From positions 48,828,879 to 48,892,878 of the forward strand of contig CM074187.1 in assembly GCA_037179385.1 (NCBI GenBank): 64,000 bases of DNA, written 5' to 3'. This stretch comes from Holothuria scabra (Eukaryota; Echinodermata; Holothuroidea; Aspidochirotida; Holothuriidae). The notes under the pieces are model-generated. The model had not been told where the DNA came from. It searched no databases and saw only the letters and a list, made by a program, of their open reading frames with translations. This document shows, one piece after another, positions 15,301-30,100 of this stretch (the stretch's first letter is position 1; every line of letters starts with the position of its first letter). A program made the position numbers and the translations under genes.

Positions 15301-18128
15301 TGTTCAAGGTTCTTTTGGTCGAAATAGTTATTAATGTAAGATAAAACGGGTGTAAAAGATTAATCACGAATTACATCTGTAGGATGTACAAATTCACTAA
15401 AATGACTTAGTAATCTTTAGATGTTTATGATTTACTGCACTCAAGCTTCGACTTATGAGCTCTTGCTCTGAGTACCTTAAGGTTGGAAGATGACCTTTTT
15501 ACTGGATGGCTTACCCCAAATTATATTTTTGTGCTAGTGCTCATAAAGTGAAAGATATTGCATTGCATTTGCCAAGCTTGCCTTATCTCTCCATTGGAAA
15601 TCCAAAGGGAAATACTGGAGTTTGCTTCTGAAAACTATTTGCTCCTTCAGACATTTACATGGGGGGTCTATCGATTGTTGTTTGTTATGGAGTTGTTGAA
15701 AAGAACAAACATGATACTCTACTTTTTTGAGGTGCAAAGTGACAGTGGCCAGGTGGATTTTAAGAATTGCTTTATAACTTAAGAATATATTGCATAAAGT
15801 TGAAAGAGTTGCTTGCACAACTAAGGTTCACCCATGCTTGTTTGGGTCCTTTTGGACCCATGCGGAGAGCTCAGCTGTCACCCATCTTTACTGTTTCACG
15901 TGGAGCTCGAAACTGTGAGTAGCTACCTGAAAATTCGGCCACAACAAGGAGAGAGACAATAGTTTAAGGTCACAGGGTCAGTGGCCTACGGAAGCCAATG
16001 CAGGGCGGGCTACGTCCTCTTTTCCGCCCACTCTTGAGGCACGCAACTATGCCTCGATCGGAGCACAACGGTAAAGGGTTAATAATAATTTTCAATTTCA
16101 ATTGGTTCATTAGGTTCAGGTGACAATGTATTTTTCAGGGTAAACGCATGGTAATGGGTAGAGACATGTTTTGGCTACTCCCTCCATTTTACTCTGGTGG
16201 TGCTGTTTTAATAGGGGTTATTTACAAGTGCCTCTTCTATCCTTTTATTATCCCCTCACATGAAAACATTCATGGACCTGTGCATTGAAACAGAATCATA
16301 ATAATGCAAGTTCTTAGTGGTTAATGCTTTCAATGGATGCAGTTTGTGTATCACATGCACTTAGTGCATAATGCTGTACTAGTGCACATTCCTTTATTGT
16401 TCAAGTATAAAAGGGTCAACCCGATCTCACCCCAAGCTACAATTTTTGTAGTGGTTTACACATATTCTCAATTGGCTCTTTCATTGACAGCTAGTCTAAA
16501 CAATCCAAAGTACCATAGCTCATATAACAAAGCCTGTTCTGTACCGAAAGTGTTTTGATTACATGTTGGGGTCTAGTATACTCATCCTGAAGCAATAAGC
16601 TGAGGTTGTGTCTGGATGAGGATGAATTTTAAACAGTTGTGGGGGGTGGGCTTAAGTAAGTAGGTTAGGAGAATTATAACTGTATGGGTTGAGAGGATCA
16701 GGTCTTAAACTTAGATCTTGATTTAGTTAAATCTTGATCCTTTGTTGATTCCTATTGTTACAGATGACATTTACCAACTTCACCATTGAAAGCCATGAAA
16801 AGTGCAATTATGATTATCTCATGATTAAAAATGGAGGAAGCTGGGACTCACCATCTATATCTGGGGAGTTTGGATGGTGTGATGGTAACCCACCCCCTGC
16901 AAGAGTGGTATCTTCTTCCAATGAAGTCATGCTTATATTTATCACAGACCAGTCAGCTTCTGACAGTGGTTTCAGGATGGAGTGGACTACAGACACAGCA
17001 GGTAATAATGCTATTGAAAGAACATGGGACTCAGGACTTGTTTTGACTGGGGAGAAGAGGTTATCTATTGTCAGAGAAAATACTGGGATCTAATACTAAT
17101 AGGAAAACTATGAACAAATTTTCAATTTTGTCATTTTATAAGAGGTGCATAAAAGTTATTCAATTAGAGGAAGCCATGTGTAACCCCAAGCTGAAATTTT
17201 AACAGTAGTCTACAGAAATTCTTATTTGGCACAGCTTTTTGAGGTCTTTCAGTTGGTTCATGAAATTCAACAAATGTTTTCAAAGCTGTTTAGTTTTGTT
17301 CACAATCCAATGACAAAAGGTCAAACTTAGACAATCCCCATATCCTTCACACAAATAACTGTTTTATGAGTGAGTACTGAACGACTCAATATGGTATGCA
17401 AAAATTTATTACCAGACACTTTTTCAGATTATGCAAAAAAACCGTCACGAATCAGGACACCACATAATTCAAAATTTTAATTTTTTTCTCTAACATTTGA
17501 TATGTAACTTGACCAATCATGCTAATTTATAAGCATTTTCATTTGCTTGTACCCTTAATCATTTTCGTTAAGTTATTTTTATCAACTCAATGAGCCCCTT
17601 TTAAGTAGTTTCTGGAAAGTTTCCAATGCTTATGATCATGCAACATGTAAGTTTGTGACAAAAAGTTTTTTATGCTTACTCCAATCAACAGAATGAAAGG
17701 AAGTTTTTTAAGTGTAAATTCTGTACTTTTCATTTTGAATTCAGGCTGTGGAGGACTTTACCATGGAAATTCAGGAACCATCCAGTCTGACAATTACCCT
17801 AACCCCTATCCTGCTAATGAGGAATGTATTTGGGTGATATCAGTGGAAACTGGTTACAATGTTATTCTGACCTTTGACCCAAGTTATAATCTTGGCAGTG
17901 GTGATACCATTACGGTGAGAAAATAGTTGTGTTTTGTAGAAAGATTGTTTATGTTTAATAATAGTTGAAAGGAAGTGAAATTCTGGTTATTTTCTTTTTA
18001 GTGGAAGTTAATTTACTTTCAGTAAAAAAACAAATCTGCTGTTGCAAATTTAAAATTAACTTGTTTTATAATTTTTGGTTCCTTGCGGTAGCAAAGGAAC
18101 CTATGTAGTCAGGTTGGCGTGTGTGTGT

Positions 18129-18159
<31 letters not shown>

Positions 18160-21100
18160 ACACTTGCTTCGATACGCTCTAACTCAACAAGGGAAGGTTG
18201 GATGGAACTTGGATTTGGTACATAGATTCATCATAGGAAGAAGGTGTGCCCTATCGTTGTTGGTGGAGGTCAAAGGTCATTTGGGGTCACCAGAGGTCAA
18301 AAACTAAAAACCTTCTCAACAGGATATTTCTAGTTAGGAAACTTGGATAGATGTCATACTTGGTGTGTGGATGTGTTATGGTGTAAGGATGAAATTGGAT
18401 ATGTTCTGTGAAGGTCAAGGGGTCGTCTGAGGTCACCAGGGGTCAAACACCGAAAAACGTTTTAACTCAGTATTTTAAGGTAGAAAGGACAGATTTCAAA
18501 GCAATCTGTGTTTGGTTAAGGTCAAAGGTCATCAAGGTCACTGGAGGTCAACTGCTGGAAATGTTACTTAGAAAATCTTGTAAGCTAGATAAAGATAGTT
18601 TCAATAGATTTTTTATCTCACCTGGTTTTGCATGCTTACACACCCAAACACCTTAGAAATTTGTCCTTTATGTTCGTTCAGTAATGATTCCTTTGGGTTG
18701 TACACATATTTTGGATCATTCAAAGTTTTAAGAGGGCAATAACTGAAATCTGTAGATTTCACCGAACACAGGTCACTCTGCATTAAACTGGTCTCTCTGC
18801 CAGTGGAAGCAATGCATGGATTCTACAATATGTCTCTTTAATACTGCTGTGCTCTGTGGGGGTAACCTTATCCTCATTCTATTATCATACTTCATTAATC
18901 ACTTGCTTTCTGTCTGACTGCTGAATAAACCCTGTTTTCTGTGTAGAGGTAGCAAACAGGACAAGTGGTAGATTGTTTTAAAGTAACAGCAAGTTTTATT
19001 TGAGAGCCGGTAAAAATAATTTGTGAGAGAAATACAACCTTTGGGGTGCTTTTCTCTCTCTGACCACATTGTGTATCATTTATTGGTGGTAATATAAAAT
19101 TTGATTACAAGCATAAATACATATGGAAATGAGGTAGTGTTTTTGAAGGATTACCAAGCATTACAAAAGTTGAATGTCATTAAGGCCACAGAAATTTAAT
19201 CTTTGATTTCATGTAAAATTAGTTCTAAAATACCACTTGTGAAGATGTTACAAACATTGAGTACAGTATGAACTTTTGCTTAGCTCTATTTCATAGACTG
19301 GCTGTACAGTTCTTATAATATCTGGCAAGGAACCACAGTGCCCATTGGGCTCTTGTTTCATATTGTTTTATTGTTTACTGAGGATAACTATCTGCCAGCA
19401 GTGATTTGTGTTTCAGTTTGAGTAATATACTTTTGAAAAGTCATAGTTTTTTAAATAAATGGGTTTTTAATGAAACTTTGAGCTCGAACTTACTACAGTA
19501 TGTCCGTGCATACTTGACATTTACAATATGGTAAAATAGCATGGACATAGACTTAAGTGTAAGGTACCTGATATTGTGATATTGTCTTGGAAATACTAGC
19601 CATATCGATAATTGAAAATTATTGTCAGGGCATCCCTGGGAACCACTGCTTCAAAAGAATGCCGGATAAATTAGTGATATCATCATTCAACTTTTAGATA
19701 AACTGACCCACTCCCCCTCACTCTTCATAGAAATTGTATTTCAGAATAGGTTGTAGACCATCCTTTCCTCTGTATTTATTTTTCTTGCATCTCAGATTTA
19801 TGACGGTACTGACACAGATGATGAAGTAATTCAAACATTCACTAGCAGTGACTCACTAACGAATGTCCAATCATCATTTTACTTCATGACCATCAAATTT
19901 AGATCAGATGGAACAAACCAGGGGACAGGATTCATGGCCTCATGGTCTGTTGGTGAGTTCAGTCAACCAAAGTGTTGTTCGACATTAGAGGAAATGCCCA
20001 TTAGCCAGAATTTAAAGAAAACTCTCACCACCACTGATTTTCTTAACTCGCTGTTGCTCAAATTAACTGGCAGACATGAACCTCATCTTGACTCCTGAAA
20101 ACTTTCATTGTTGAAAGGGTGCATGCTTAGCACACTGAATAGCTGTGAAGAGCCAATAGGAGGACCTCCCCCAACAAATCAATAAGGTGGTCTGATCCGT
20201 TTACCCGAGTTGTCATTTGCAGCTTGGGTAGGAGTAGGTAATAAAGAATACCTTTCATGAATCTATTCAAGCCATTGCACCTTTTCACAAACAATTTTTA
20301 CAATCTTGGCAAATTTGATCCAAAGGCCAAAAAGTAGTTTGTAATTTGACAGAAGCACAATATGTTGTAAAGCTATTGTAGGATTGGTCCGTTTTGAGGA
20401 AATAAGGAAGTATAATCATGCTCAAACTACAGTGAATTTGGATTGGATTCCAGTCAGGTTTTCATGGTTTTGAGAGTTTCTATTAAAGTCTTTTCCATCT
20501 CTGGTTGGAAGAAGCCAAAAATTTGCTAACCAGTGTAAGTATAAGAATCGCAATAGTGATAGATATAAATGAAATGTTAAAAGATTTTTTTTGTGACATC
20601 ACACGAACAGACTTTTATATGACATACATATGCATAGTCCAAATAAGACTGGCTGTTTATGAGATGTGACAAAATTAGTATGAATTTCACTTCCGTAGTC
20701 TTGCAAAAGAAACGGCATGTTGGCAAATGTCTGGTTCTTTCTTAATGTAAATGGTGAACTTTGGACTTTGATGAAATTCACACAAATCAGATTAGAACCT
20801 CATCCTAATTAGTTGTAGTGTGACTGTGATTTTATTGTCTCTTTATAGAGGGCGGTATAGATGATGATTCTTATTCACATCTAGTGTTATATTCTAATAG
20901 TACCATTCCAAAGTAAAGTGAATGGTGTTTCTAAAAAGGGTAAGAAAGTGGTTTAAAATAAGAACAAAAGGGAATTTGGTGAATTGATAAAATTGTTACA
21001 TTGCTAGAAAGGCAGGTCAACCACTTACATGCACAATATTTTGAATTTTACCAAAGAGGTTTGAAGCACGTCTAGATGTGAAAGTAAACAAGTTCACCTT

Positions 21101-24100
21101 ATAAACTAAACTGCTATGTTCTTCAAATAACACCAAACAATGCTACATCATAAACGTAAACTGAGATATTCTGACCTGAACCCTTTCACTAGGCATGGTT
21201 TTACCAAAAAACCGTGACACTGCTACCTCCTGTAACCGCTTCCTGTAATCCTACACTGTGTAATCATGTTTTGGACATGGAATAGGCTTGAAGAGAAGAT
21301 ATTTTTACATATATGTAGTTACATACCCTCTTGGGCTATAGGGAACAAAAATTTGGCGGCCTGTTTACAATAACTAGTATTCGCAGAACCTGTACATACT
21401 GTGCCATGCAACATGATATAGAGCTCATTATAGGGGGAATGACCCGTTAGGTAGCAAAAGGGTTATTCACAAGCAGTATATTTTGGATTCTGCTGTTTCA
21501 TAATTTAAGCATTAGGATAGTTAGATGGAGTTTTACAACTCAGATTCCAGTCAGTTGGTTTAGAGTCAGAATACTGGTTTGTTTTCCCTACTCCATTGCT
21601 TATGCTGAGCACCAAGCACAATGTCAGGAGGTTCCATTTTTAACATTTTTGGTATGACCCAGAAAGAGGTGGAACACCAGACCTCCTGACTGCAAGTCAG
21701 ATGGTCTTAACCACCTGACCATTCAGTGGGTCTAGGATACTGTATGTAGGAGTTGGGTCAACATTTTATGTACACCACTGCATTCAAAGAGACAGTTATT
21801 ATTCAAAATGGGTTCTGTTTTATGACATTGGGACTAAATGTTTTCGTATAAAAAACGAAGTGTGTACACTCTCACTCTCGGAATGTCCAGGGTTCAATTC
21901 CCATGCAAAGTTATACCAGTGAATTTAAAAAGGGAACCTACTGCCTTCATGTTTGCTGATCTGCTGAAGCAATCAGGCAGGTCCATTGACCTTTTCCCAA
22001 ATAGCAATCACAAAGGATGGGGGATAGGTTTTAGCTGTGCATTAATTTTGTCAATGACATTTTACTGTAGGATAAAATAATAGACACCAACATTCTATCC
22101 CATAATCCTTTGCAAAAGCTATTTGGAAAAGTGTCTATTGCCCCTCAATGGAGAATGCTACTGTGGGTGCCACTGTATTAAACCAGAAAGATATATAAAG
22201 TTGAGGTTAAAAACCATATCCAACCCTAACCTTTCATAAAGGTGCAGCATACATGTGACACATTTGGTTAAAACATCTTCATTCATTTGTAGAGCATCCA
22301 CCTCCCATGCAGTACGCCTGGGTTTGATTCCTAGGTTGAGTCATACCAAAGACTTTAAAAATGGAACTTACTGCCGTTGTGCGCGATGCTCCGCATAAGC
22401 AATGGAGTAGGGAAAACTAGCCAGTGATTCACAACTGGAAAAAAGGCCATGGCCAGCTCGACTTGAACCAATAGGTTGGAAACTGGGCGGTAAAACTCTT
22501 TACTAACTAATTCTTACATTTGAATGATGGTGAGGTAAAGAGACAAAGTTATGATTGGCTGGACTGATATCCCATCAAACTTGAACAATATCCAACTTGC
22601 ATATTTTATCATCCCAACAAAACCTAGGTTCAAGCATCAATTCACCACAAGAGGTGATTACTGGTTCACTGAAATATTGTATTTTATTTCTTCCATTTTC
22701 AGGGTGTGGAGGAACTCTGTCTGCCCAGACAGGAAGAATTACCTCCCAAGGTTACCCCACAAGGAACTATGACAACAATGCAAATTGTGAATACGTGCTG
22801 GAGGTGGACACAGGAGATACTATACTTATATTCTTTGACAATAGATTTAATCTTGAAGGTTTGTCCTCTTAAATTAATTTTACTTAATTTGTTTTAATGG
22901 TAGTAGGGTAATGTGACCAGATGTCAGGGACAGTCCGGGCAGTTCCCTACCCCAATGTTCTGTCAATGATGAAGAAGTGTCCTCAATATGTCCTCAGTTT
23001 AAATAAAATGTCCATGAAATTTGGAATTTCCCAAGATATTAACAATGATTTTGCAAAAATTAATATTTTTTAAGTTTAGCCATAGGTCTACCTGGATTTT
23101 GTCCTCGGAAAATCCCTTGAAGCTCCCCCTTGTGAAAGCATCAGTGACATGCCCAGTTTAGGAATTGTTGTAATGATGATAATGTGACTTGCGCGTAAAG
23201 TTCTGGTGGTTTGAAAATGATAAAGTTGGGTATTTGACGTAAATATCGTTAAAAACCTGGAAAAAGGCTACAATTCCCATTCCATAAGAAATTGGCCATT
23301 TTACAGGGTAATGTGGTTTGCACTTAATCATGAACAAACATGTGCTCAGTATCCAAATCTTTTGATGCAGAGAGAGGGACATGTCATAAATGGCTAATGT
23401 TATCCTTTGTTTTTGCAATCTCCATTTCAAGGACAGTTGTAACAGTAGTATGTCTTGGGGGTTTTATTTTGGAAGTTTTAGTTTTGTCCTAGAAAATCAT
23501 CAGTATCAATTACAAACACCAACTATCTGATGAGTAATTACTAATTAAGAGATAATTGATGTAGGGTTAACGTCAACAATTTGCAACACTTCACGTCAAT
23601 ATTTTTGCATAAACAACAAGTTGCTTCAGAAACATTCAAACTTTGAAGAGGCATATCTTGAGAACCATAAAAGATACTGACCTTACATAATTGCGACAGA
23701 TTAAACCTTCTCATTAACTGCACAATAAAATCGCGGCTTTTTGCTGGTATATCACGCTTACCTTTAAGAGCGCAAGTGACGTTATTGCCCTTTTGTCTCA
23801 TATTCTTTTCCTTCATAGATGGTGCTGGCTGTAGCTATGATTCTCTTAGTTTTTATTCTGGAAGGGACAGCTCTGGTACTCTTTTGGGTCAGTACTGTGG
23901 TTCAACAGTGCCTGATGCGATTGAAAATATAGGCCCAGTCTTCGTTGCATTTAGGACCGATGACAGTATCGCAAGTAGTGGGTTTGGACTTTCCTATGAA
24001 CCAGGTAAATGACTAGTCATAGAGAAACAGCCTCTTGACCCTTACCTTGCCATAGACTATGTGTCTCAGTGAGGGTGCTTCAAAATATGAAAATTTCAAG

Positions 24101-27100
24101 TGCTATATCTGTTTACAACACTTTCTATTCATTTTCTTTAGCTTTAGTTTGTAGTTTGTGATTGGAGTTGAATAGATTGTAATGTATAGATAGATATTTT
24201 GGGGGGTGGGGGGGGTTGGGGGGAATGGAACTGTAACTAAAGAGCTTTGTTGAGACAGAATTGGAGAGTGCCCTCAACTCAATTTCACAGAAATTGTGAA
24301 AAATCAGAATTTCACAGAAAGATAAAAGAAGGAAAAGGTTTTGCTTTGAAAAATTTGGTAAATTCATTTACATGATGGTCTTATGCTATTGATTGTAAAT
24401 GTAGCCCTAATGGAAAGTTTTTTTTTATTTTAGATCCTTTATGGTAGCCTTGTTGGAAAATTTTGAAATCGTTTGGTAATTTAGGGAATAAAATTGCCCA
24501 TATCTGCTCCAGGGAATTGGGATTTGATATTAGTTCATTAATTAGTATGGTTATAGTTTTTGTGTGTTGCTCATTTGCGATTTTGATATGCTTTGTTATC
24601 AGGTTACGCATTGCATGCTTATTTGGTTACAATTGTCTTTAAAATAATGTGAGTATGGGGAGGGGTAGGGGAGGGGTAGGGGGTTGCAGGAAAAAATGGC
24701 AGCTTAATAGGTAACTGGAGCAATATTTTCAGTGTTTTGCCACCAAAGAGTAGGAGGAAGGGAGTGGTATCCACTGTTTTGGTTTATTTTATGAGTTTGT
24801 GTGAAGTACTTGTTACAGAAGAGCTTCTAATAGAATTACATCAGACTGGAATATATTTATACATGACATATCTCGTATAGACTCACCTGTATGAAAATTT
24901 GTAAGTATATTCTAGGTGTGACGGCCGGGGTTGGTCATTATTAGTCTTCCTAGATCACACAATGTGAGGCCAATAAAGTATTACCCGTTTTCTCGTGGTG
25001 GGGAAGATGCGATTGGTGTTGGGTTTTAATGATTATTTGTGTTCATTGTATAAGCGAGTTGGGTAATTCGTTGCCGCATAGAATTGTGAGGCACAGCATG
25101 GGAAAATACAAACAGAGCTCGCACGTACCACACCGCTTTTGGTTGTTTTCGTCAGTACCTACATACAACATTAAGTGTCTAGCTGTGTCGAACAACAAAT
25201 GTAGGGGTCTCAATGCTACTTTACGGCAGATTAAAATGCAAAAAATTTAAAAATTTACACCAAAAAAGACGATTTAGACAGAATCCACTGCACAAAACTA
25301 CACTTGTGATCCCTCCCCATGTTATGGATGGATTAAAAAGAATGATTTCACCAACTTTTCATGTAAAAATAAAATTTTGGAATAGGTGTTGTCGGTGCGG
25401 GATAAGTTTGTTTAGCCCAACGATTTGGCCGGATGTGCACATGTGTGTAGCCAATTCAACTGGCTTATCAGTAGGTGGTGACGGCTTAAGGGGATCCCAT
25501 TTTCAAGAGTTCACAAATGCTTGTTTCATATAAGAATGCAACTACTCTTTTTTTAACACCTATAGGTTGTGGTGGCCTGTACACAGAAGACTTTGGCACC
25601 CTTGGCACACCTACTCACATAGAGAACTATAAAAATTCTCAAAATTGTACCTGGTCTATACAAGTCAGCCAAGGAAAGTCAGTCCAACTCAGGTGAGTTT
25701 CTTTGTATATTAATGTTTGGAATAATATTTTTTATGGGTGTGGTCTTCAGGGTTCCCACACAATAGCTTAATAGGGTAAAGTTTGAAAAAAGTGTGAAAT
25801 TCTATCAGGGTCTTGAAAATCCTTCCAATTTAGGTGTTTTGTCTGGAATAATTGCCATGTGCCGTGTGGACTTAAATGTTGAAACCTTACACTTGGGTAT
25901 CTTAAGCCATGTTTAGTAAGTGTCCATGCTGGCAAATGCATGTTTTGTGCTTTTTACATGCTTTAAACAACACTGCCAGACCAGCCAAAGGATAACATGA
26001 GACCAACAACCAAAATACAAAACACCAACAACATCCTCATGCTGGCGCTGTTGTACCAAAACGGAATGACAATGCCAGATCAATCTACCATCAATTGACA
26101 ACAACAAAAAACAGAAACACCAAGAAAACCAAACCAACTACCATATTCTGCTGGGAGACCATACACATGCTTCTTATAGACGAATCCGATTAGCGCATGT
26201 TTTTAGTGACTGTAGGCAGCCATTAGTGGGGTCCATCAGCCTTTAATGGTCTTCATTCATTCATGTGAATTTCAAATCCTCATATCCAGTGAAGTTGATA
26301 AAATCGAGATACATTTTAGTACACAACCATCCATGGAACAGATAAGGAAGGAATTACAAAGATTTAAGGTGATGGACCCTAGTGATGGCGGACTAAAATC
26401 AGACCATCACAATCTGTCCGGATTCGTCTATAGCTTCATTGGTTTCCCTGCAACCTTATATTACTATTTATTATAAACTTTTAACAATTCTCTAAGATAC
26501 TTTTTTAAGTGATGATTTTGTATTTGTACATTGTAACAACGAAATCATTTGTACATTGTATAAGGATTGTTTGAAATAATAGTGTGAATTATTGCATTTG
26601 ATTAAAAACACTCCATTCTTTCGAAATTCTTTATATATCAGTACTTAATATTTCCATTTTAGCCTTCAAAAAGTCTGGAAATGTCTTGAATTTTAGTGCA
26701 AAAAGGTGGTGTTTCATTACCCATGGTCTTCAGGAAATGATAAGTAGTAGCAGTAACTTTTTGTGTTCAGTTAATTAACAGTCACAATATTTTGGTTACA
26801 GTTTAAAAAGATATTACTTCTTCATGAAATGTGGTACCTCAGTAAGCCTTGGTTTTGTTTGTAAGTGACATCTTAGCAGCAAAATTCCATGCTGCTAACT
26901 GAAGACTTGCACGCAAGTCCAACGTAGCCTCCCTTACAATTCGTTTACTCCTGAAGGGGTTTTGCTCCCTGAAATGAGCTACAACCCCGGCTGAAAGCTC
27001 ACAATTTGCAAAACTGAACTGACCAACCTCTCGACCTTCATTGACATCGAGCCTCACATGCAGCTGTATCAATGAAAGTTGTATGATGCTTTTTACATGC

Positions 27101-30100
27101 TCATGAACTGACACGGTGAAAACAGACAAACCGAACAAAGCCACAACAGATTACAAACCTAGGCCAAACTACATTACGCAACATGTTCCACAATGTGCAC
27201 ACTGTAGCACACAAAATTGAAAGACAACATGCTCTTGTGTTTTTCTGAGTGTGAATAGCCACTGATTAAGCACACTTTTAATTTTTAAGTACGTACAGAA
27301 AGATTAAAGAACTCCAAACCGAAACAAACACCCTGATGGATCACAAACACAATGCCAAACATGCACCACTGATCATCACGATCTTACTTTTTCCAAAGTC
27401 CTCCCGAACCTCTGGCAAAGGGCCGTTCGGCGAAACCAAACTTGAAACTGATCATCACGCCCTTATAACCTCGAAATTTGGCGACTCAGAATTTCTTGGT
27501 TCTGAAGTATGTGAAAGGAAGCTCACGCATATCTGAGACATAGCTGCTGTGAGGAATGGTTTTCCGAGGGGTCTCCCTCCACGGTGTGGAAAATTCTGAA
27601 TATTGTCTAAGTCAGTGCATTACAAAAGTAAGCAGTTTTGAAGCAATGTGGGCACTTAAAATAGCTGAGGAAAATTTTCGTTTTAGAACCGTAGAACCAG
27701 AAAAATGTGGGCTTTTAACCTGCCATTGAAAATTCTAGATCTGTCTGGATCTAAGTTTTGATGAACTAGATGGATCATACATACATACAAACTTTTATAA
27801 AGCGCAAATTCCATATGATCAATGCGCTAAGACACCAAGAAAAATAATACCAGCAAAAAACAATCAACTAAATAAGTAAGTCTCAAGCTGTTTTTTGAAC
27901 AGTGCAACAGATTTGGAATTCCGTATGTGAGGAGGAAGAGAGTTCCATAACATAGGACCTGCAATGGAAGAGGCCTCCTCACCTACTCATCAAAGGGATT
28001 CCGGGTATTAAGCAGGCTATGTGCACAAATATACATATGGTAGGCTATGCTTGCAATGGAGATCGCAAATGTGATTTTTTTGGTTCCTTGCGGTAGCAAA
28101 GGAACCTATGTAGTCAGGTTGGCGTGTGTGTGTGTGTGTAAGTGTGTGTGTGACACTTGCTTGGGTACGCTCTAACTCAACAAGGGAAGGTTGGATGGAA
28201 CTTGGATTTGGTACATAGATTTGTCATAGGGAGGTGTGCCCTATCACTTTTGGTGGAGGTCAAAGGTCATTTGGGGTCACCAGAGGTCAAAAACTAAAAA
28301 CCTTTTCAATACGATATTTCTAGTTAGGGAACTTGGATAGATGTCATACTTGGTGTGTGGATGTGTTATGGTGTAAGGATGAAATTGGATATGTTCGGTG
28401 AAGGTCAAGGGGTCATCTGAGGTCACCAGGGGTCAAACACTTAAAAATATTTTAACACAGTTTACGGCAGAAAGGACAGATTTCAAATCAATCTGTGTTT
28501 GGGTAAGGTCAAAGGTCATCAAGGTCACTGGAGGTCAACTGCTGGAAATGTTATTTAGAAAATCTTGTAAGCTAGATTAAGATAGTTTCAAAAGATTTTT
28601 TATCTCACCTGGTTTTGCATGCTTACGCACCCAAACATCTTAGAAATTTGGCCTTTATGTTAGTTCAGTAATGATTCCTTCGGGTTGTACACATATTTTG
28701 GATCATTCAAAGTTTTAAGAGGGCAATAACTGAAATCTGTAGATTTCACTGAGCACAGGTCACTCTGCATTAAACTGGTCTCTGTGCCAGTGGAAGCAAT
28801 GCATGGATTATACAGTACAGTATGTCCCTTTAATGCTGCTGTGCTCCGTGGAGTAACCTAATCCTCATTCTATTATAACACTTCATTAATCACTTGCTTT
28901 CTGTCTGACTGCTGAATAAACCCTGTTTTCTGTGTAGAGGTAGCAAACAGGACAAATGGTAGATTGTTTTAAAGTAATAGCAAGTTTAATTTGAGAGCAG
29001 GTAAAAATGACTTGTGAGAGAAATACAAGGGGTGTTTCTCTCTCTCTGACCACATTGTGTATTGTTTATTGGTGATAATATCAAGTTTGATTACAAGCAT
29101 AAATACATATGGAAATGAGGTAGTGTTTTTGAAGGATCACCAAGCATTATAAAAGTTGAATGTCAGTAAGGCCACAGAAATTTAATCTTTGATTTCATGT
29201 AATATTAGTACTAAAATATCCCTGGTGAAGATGTTACAAACATTGAGTATGAACTTTTGCTTAGCTCTATTTCGGAGACTGGCTGTACAGTTCTTATAAT
29301 ATCCAGCAAGGAACCACAGTGCCCATTGGGCTCTTGTTTTTCATTACAAAACAAGAACACAAGTAGGCCTATCTGAAGGGGTTGACATGCCTATTATAAT
29401 ATTACTGTAATTATTATTTTCTTTTTTTTGTTTTTTTGTAGGAAGAAATTTATTTCATCCTAAAAATATATATATGATACGTTACAGAAAAGAATATATT
29501 ATTTACAGATATCTGCAGTCCAATCAAATGAACTAACATCACATTTATACTTGCCAAAAATTGATTTGAAAATTTAAAACAAAAAAAAACAAAGCCCGCA
29601 TGTGGTCCAAATCATGGGGTTTTTCTCCCCAAAAGCCAAGCTCAACATCTAATTGTGATTATTCATGTAGACTATATATGTGGCAGTAGGAAACTTTACA
29701 AAGATTATCAGGTTTCTTTGCTATATTTCTTCAGATTTCTAAAATATTTTGGAACTTTATTCTGTTTGCACCTGAACATTTGGAAGCTGAGTGATCCTGG
29801 TAAAACATCGTCAATGGCGACTTAACGGAATGCAGGATTCTTCCACCTTTAATTCATACGCTCAATGGAGTTTGCGTAGTGAAAAGGATTACTTTCTTTT
29901 GCGCAATGTAGAAAAATGGTCTATTTGGGAGTAGTTTGCCTTCCTAAATGATGTGCTGATCTGAAATACGATTCCGTACACATAGCCTCAGAGGCTACAT
30001 AATGAAGCAGTCAAAGATGAAAGTTTTTGATTCCTTGCCGTAGGCCAAGGAATCTATGCGATGGTGATGTCGTGCATGTGTATATGTGTGTGTATGTGTG

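Larger units (their letters stand above)
19953..22702 (+). other. Intron between CUB w7 and w8
   Basis: Phase 1 intron of 2.75 kb. Three SINE copies or fragments occupy 21530-22513. The part 19953-21530 shows no repeat that I recognise. Confidence 0.7.

Noticed and set aside
26839..27144. 101-codon minus-strand frame in the large intron
   Set aside because: It is longer than most but of a length expected a few times by chance in six frames of 64 kb. No domain, splice partner or repeat origin is recognised.
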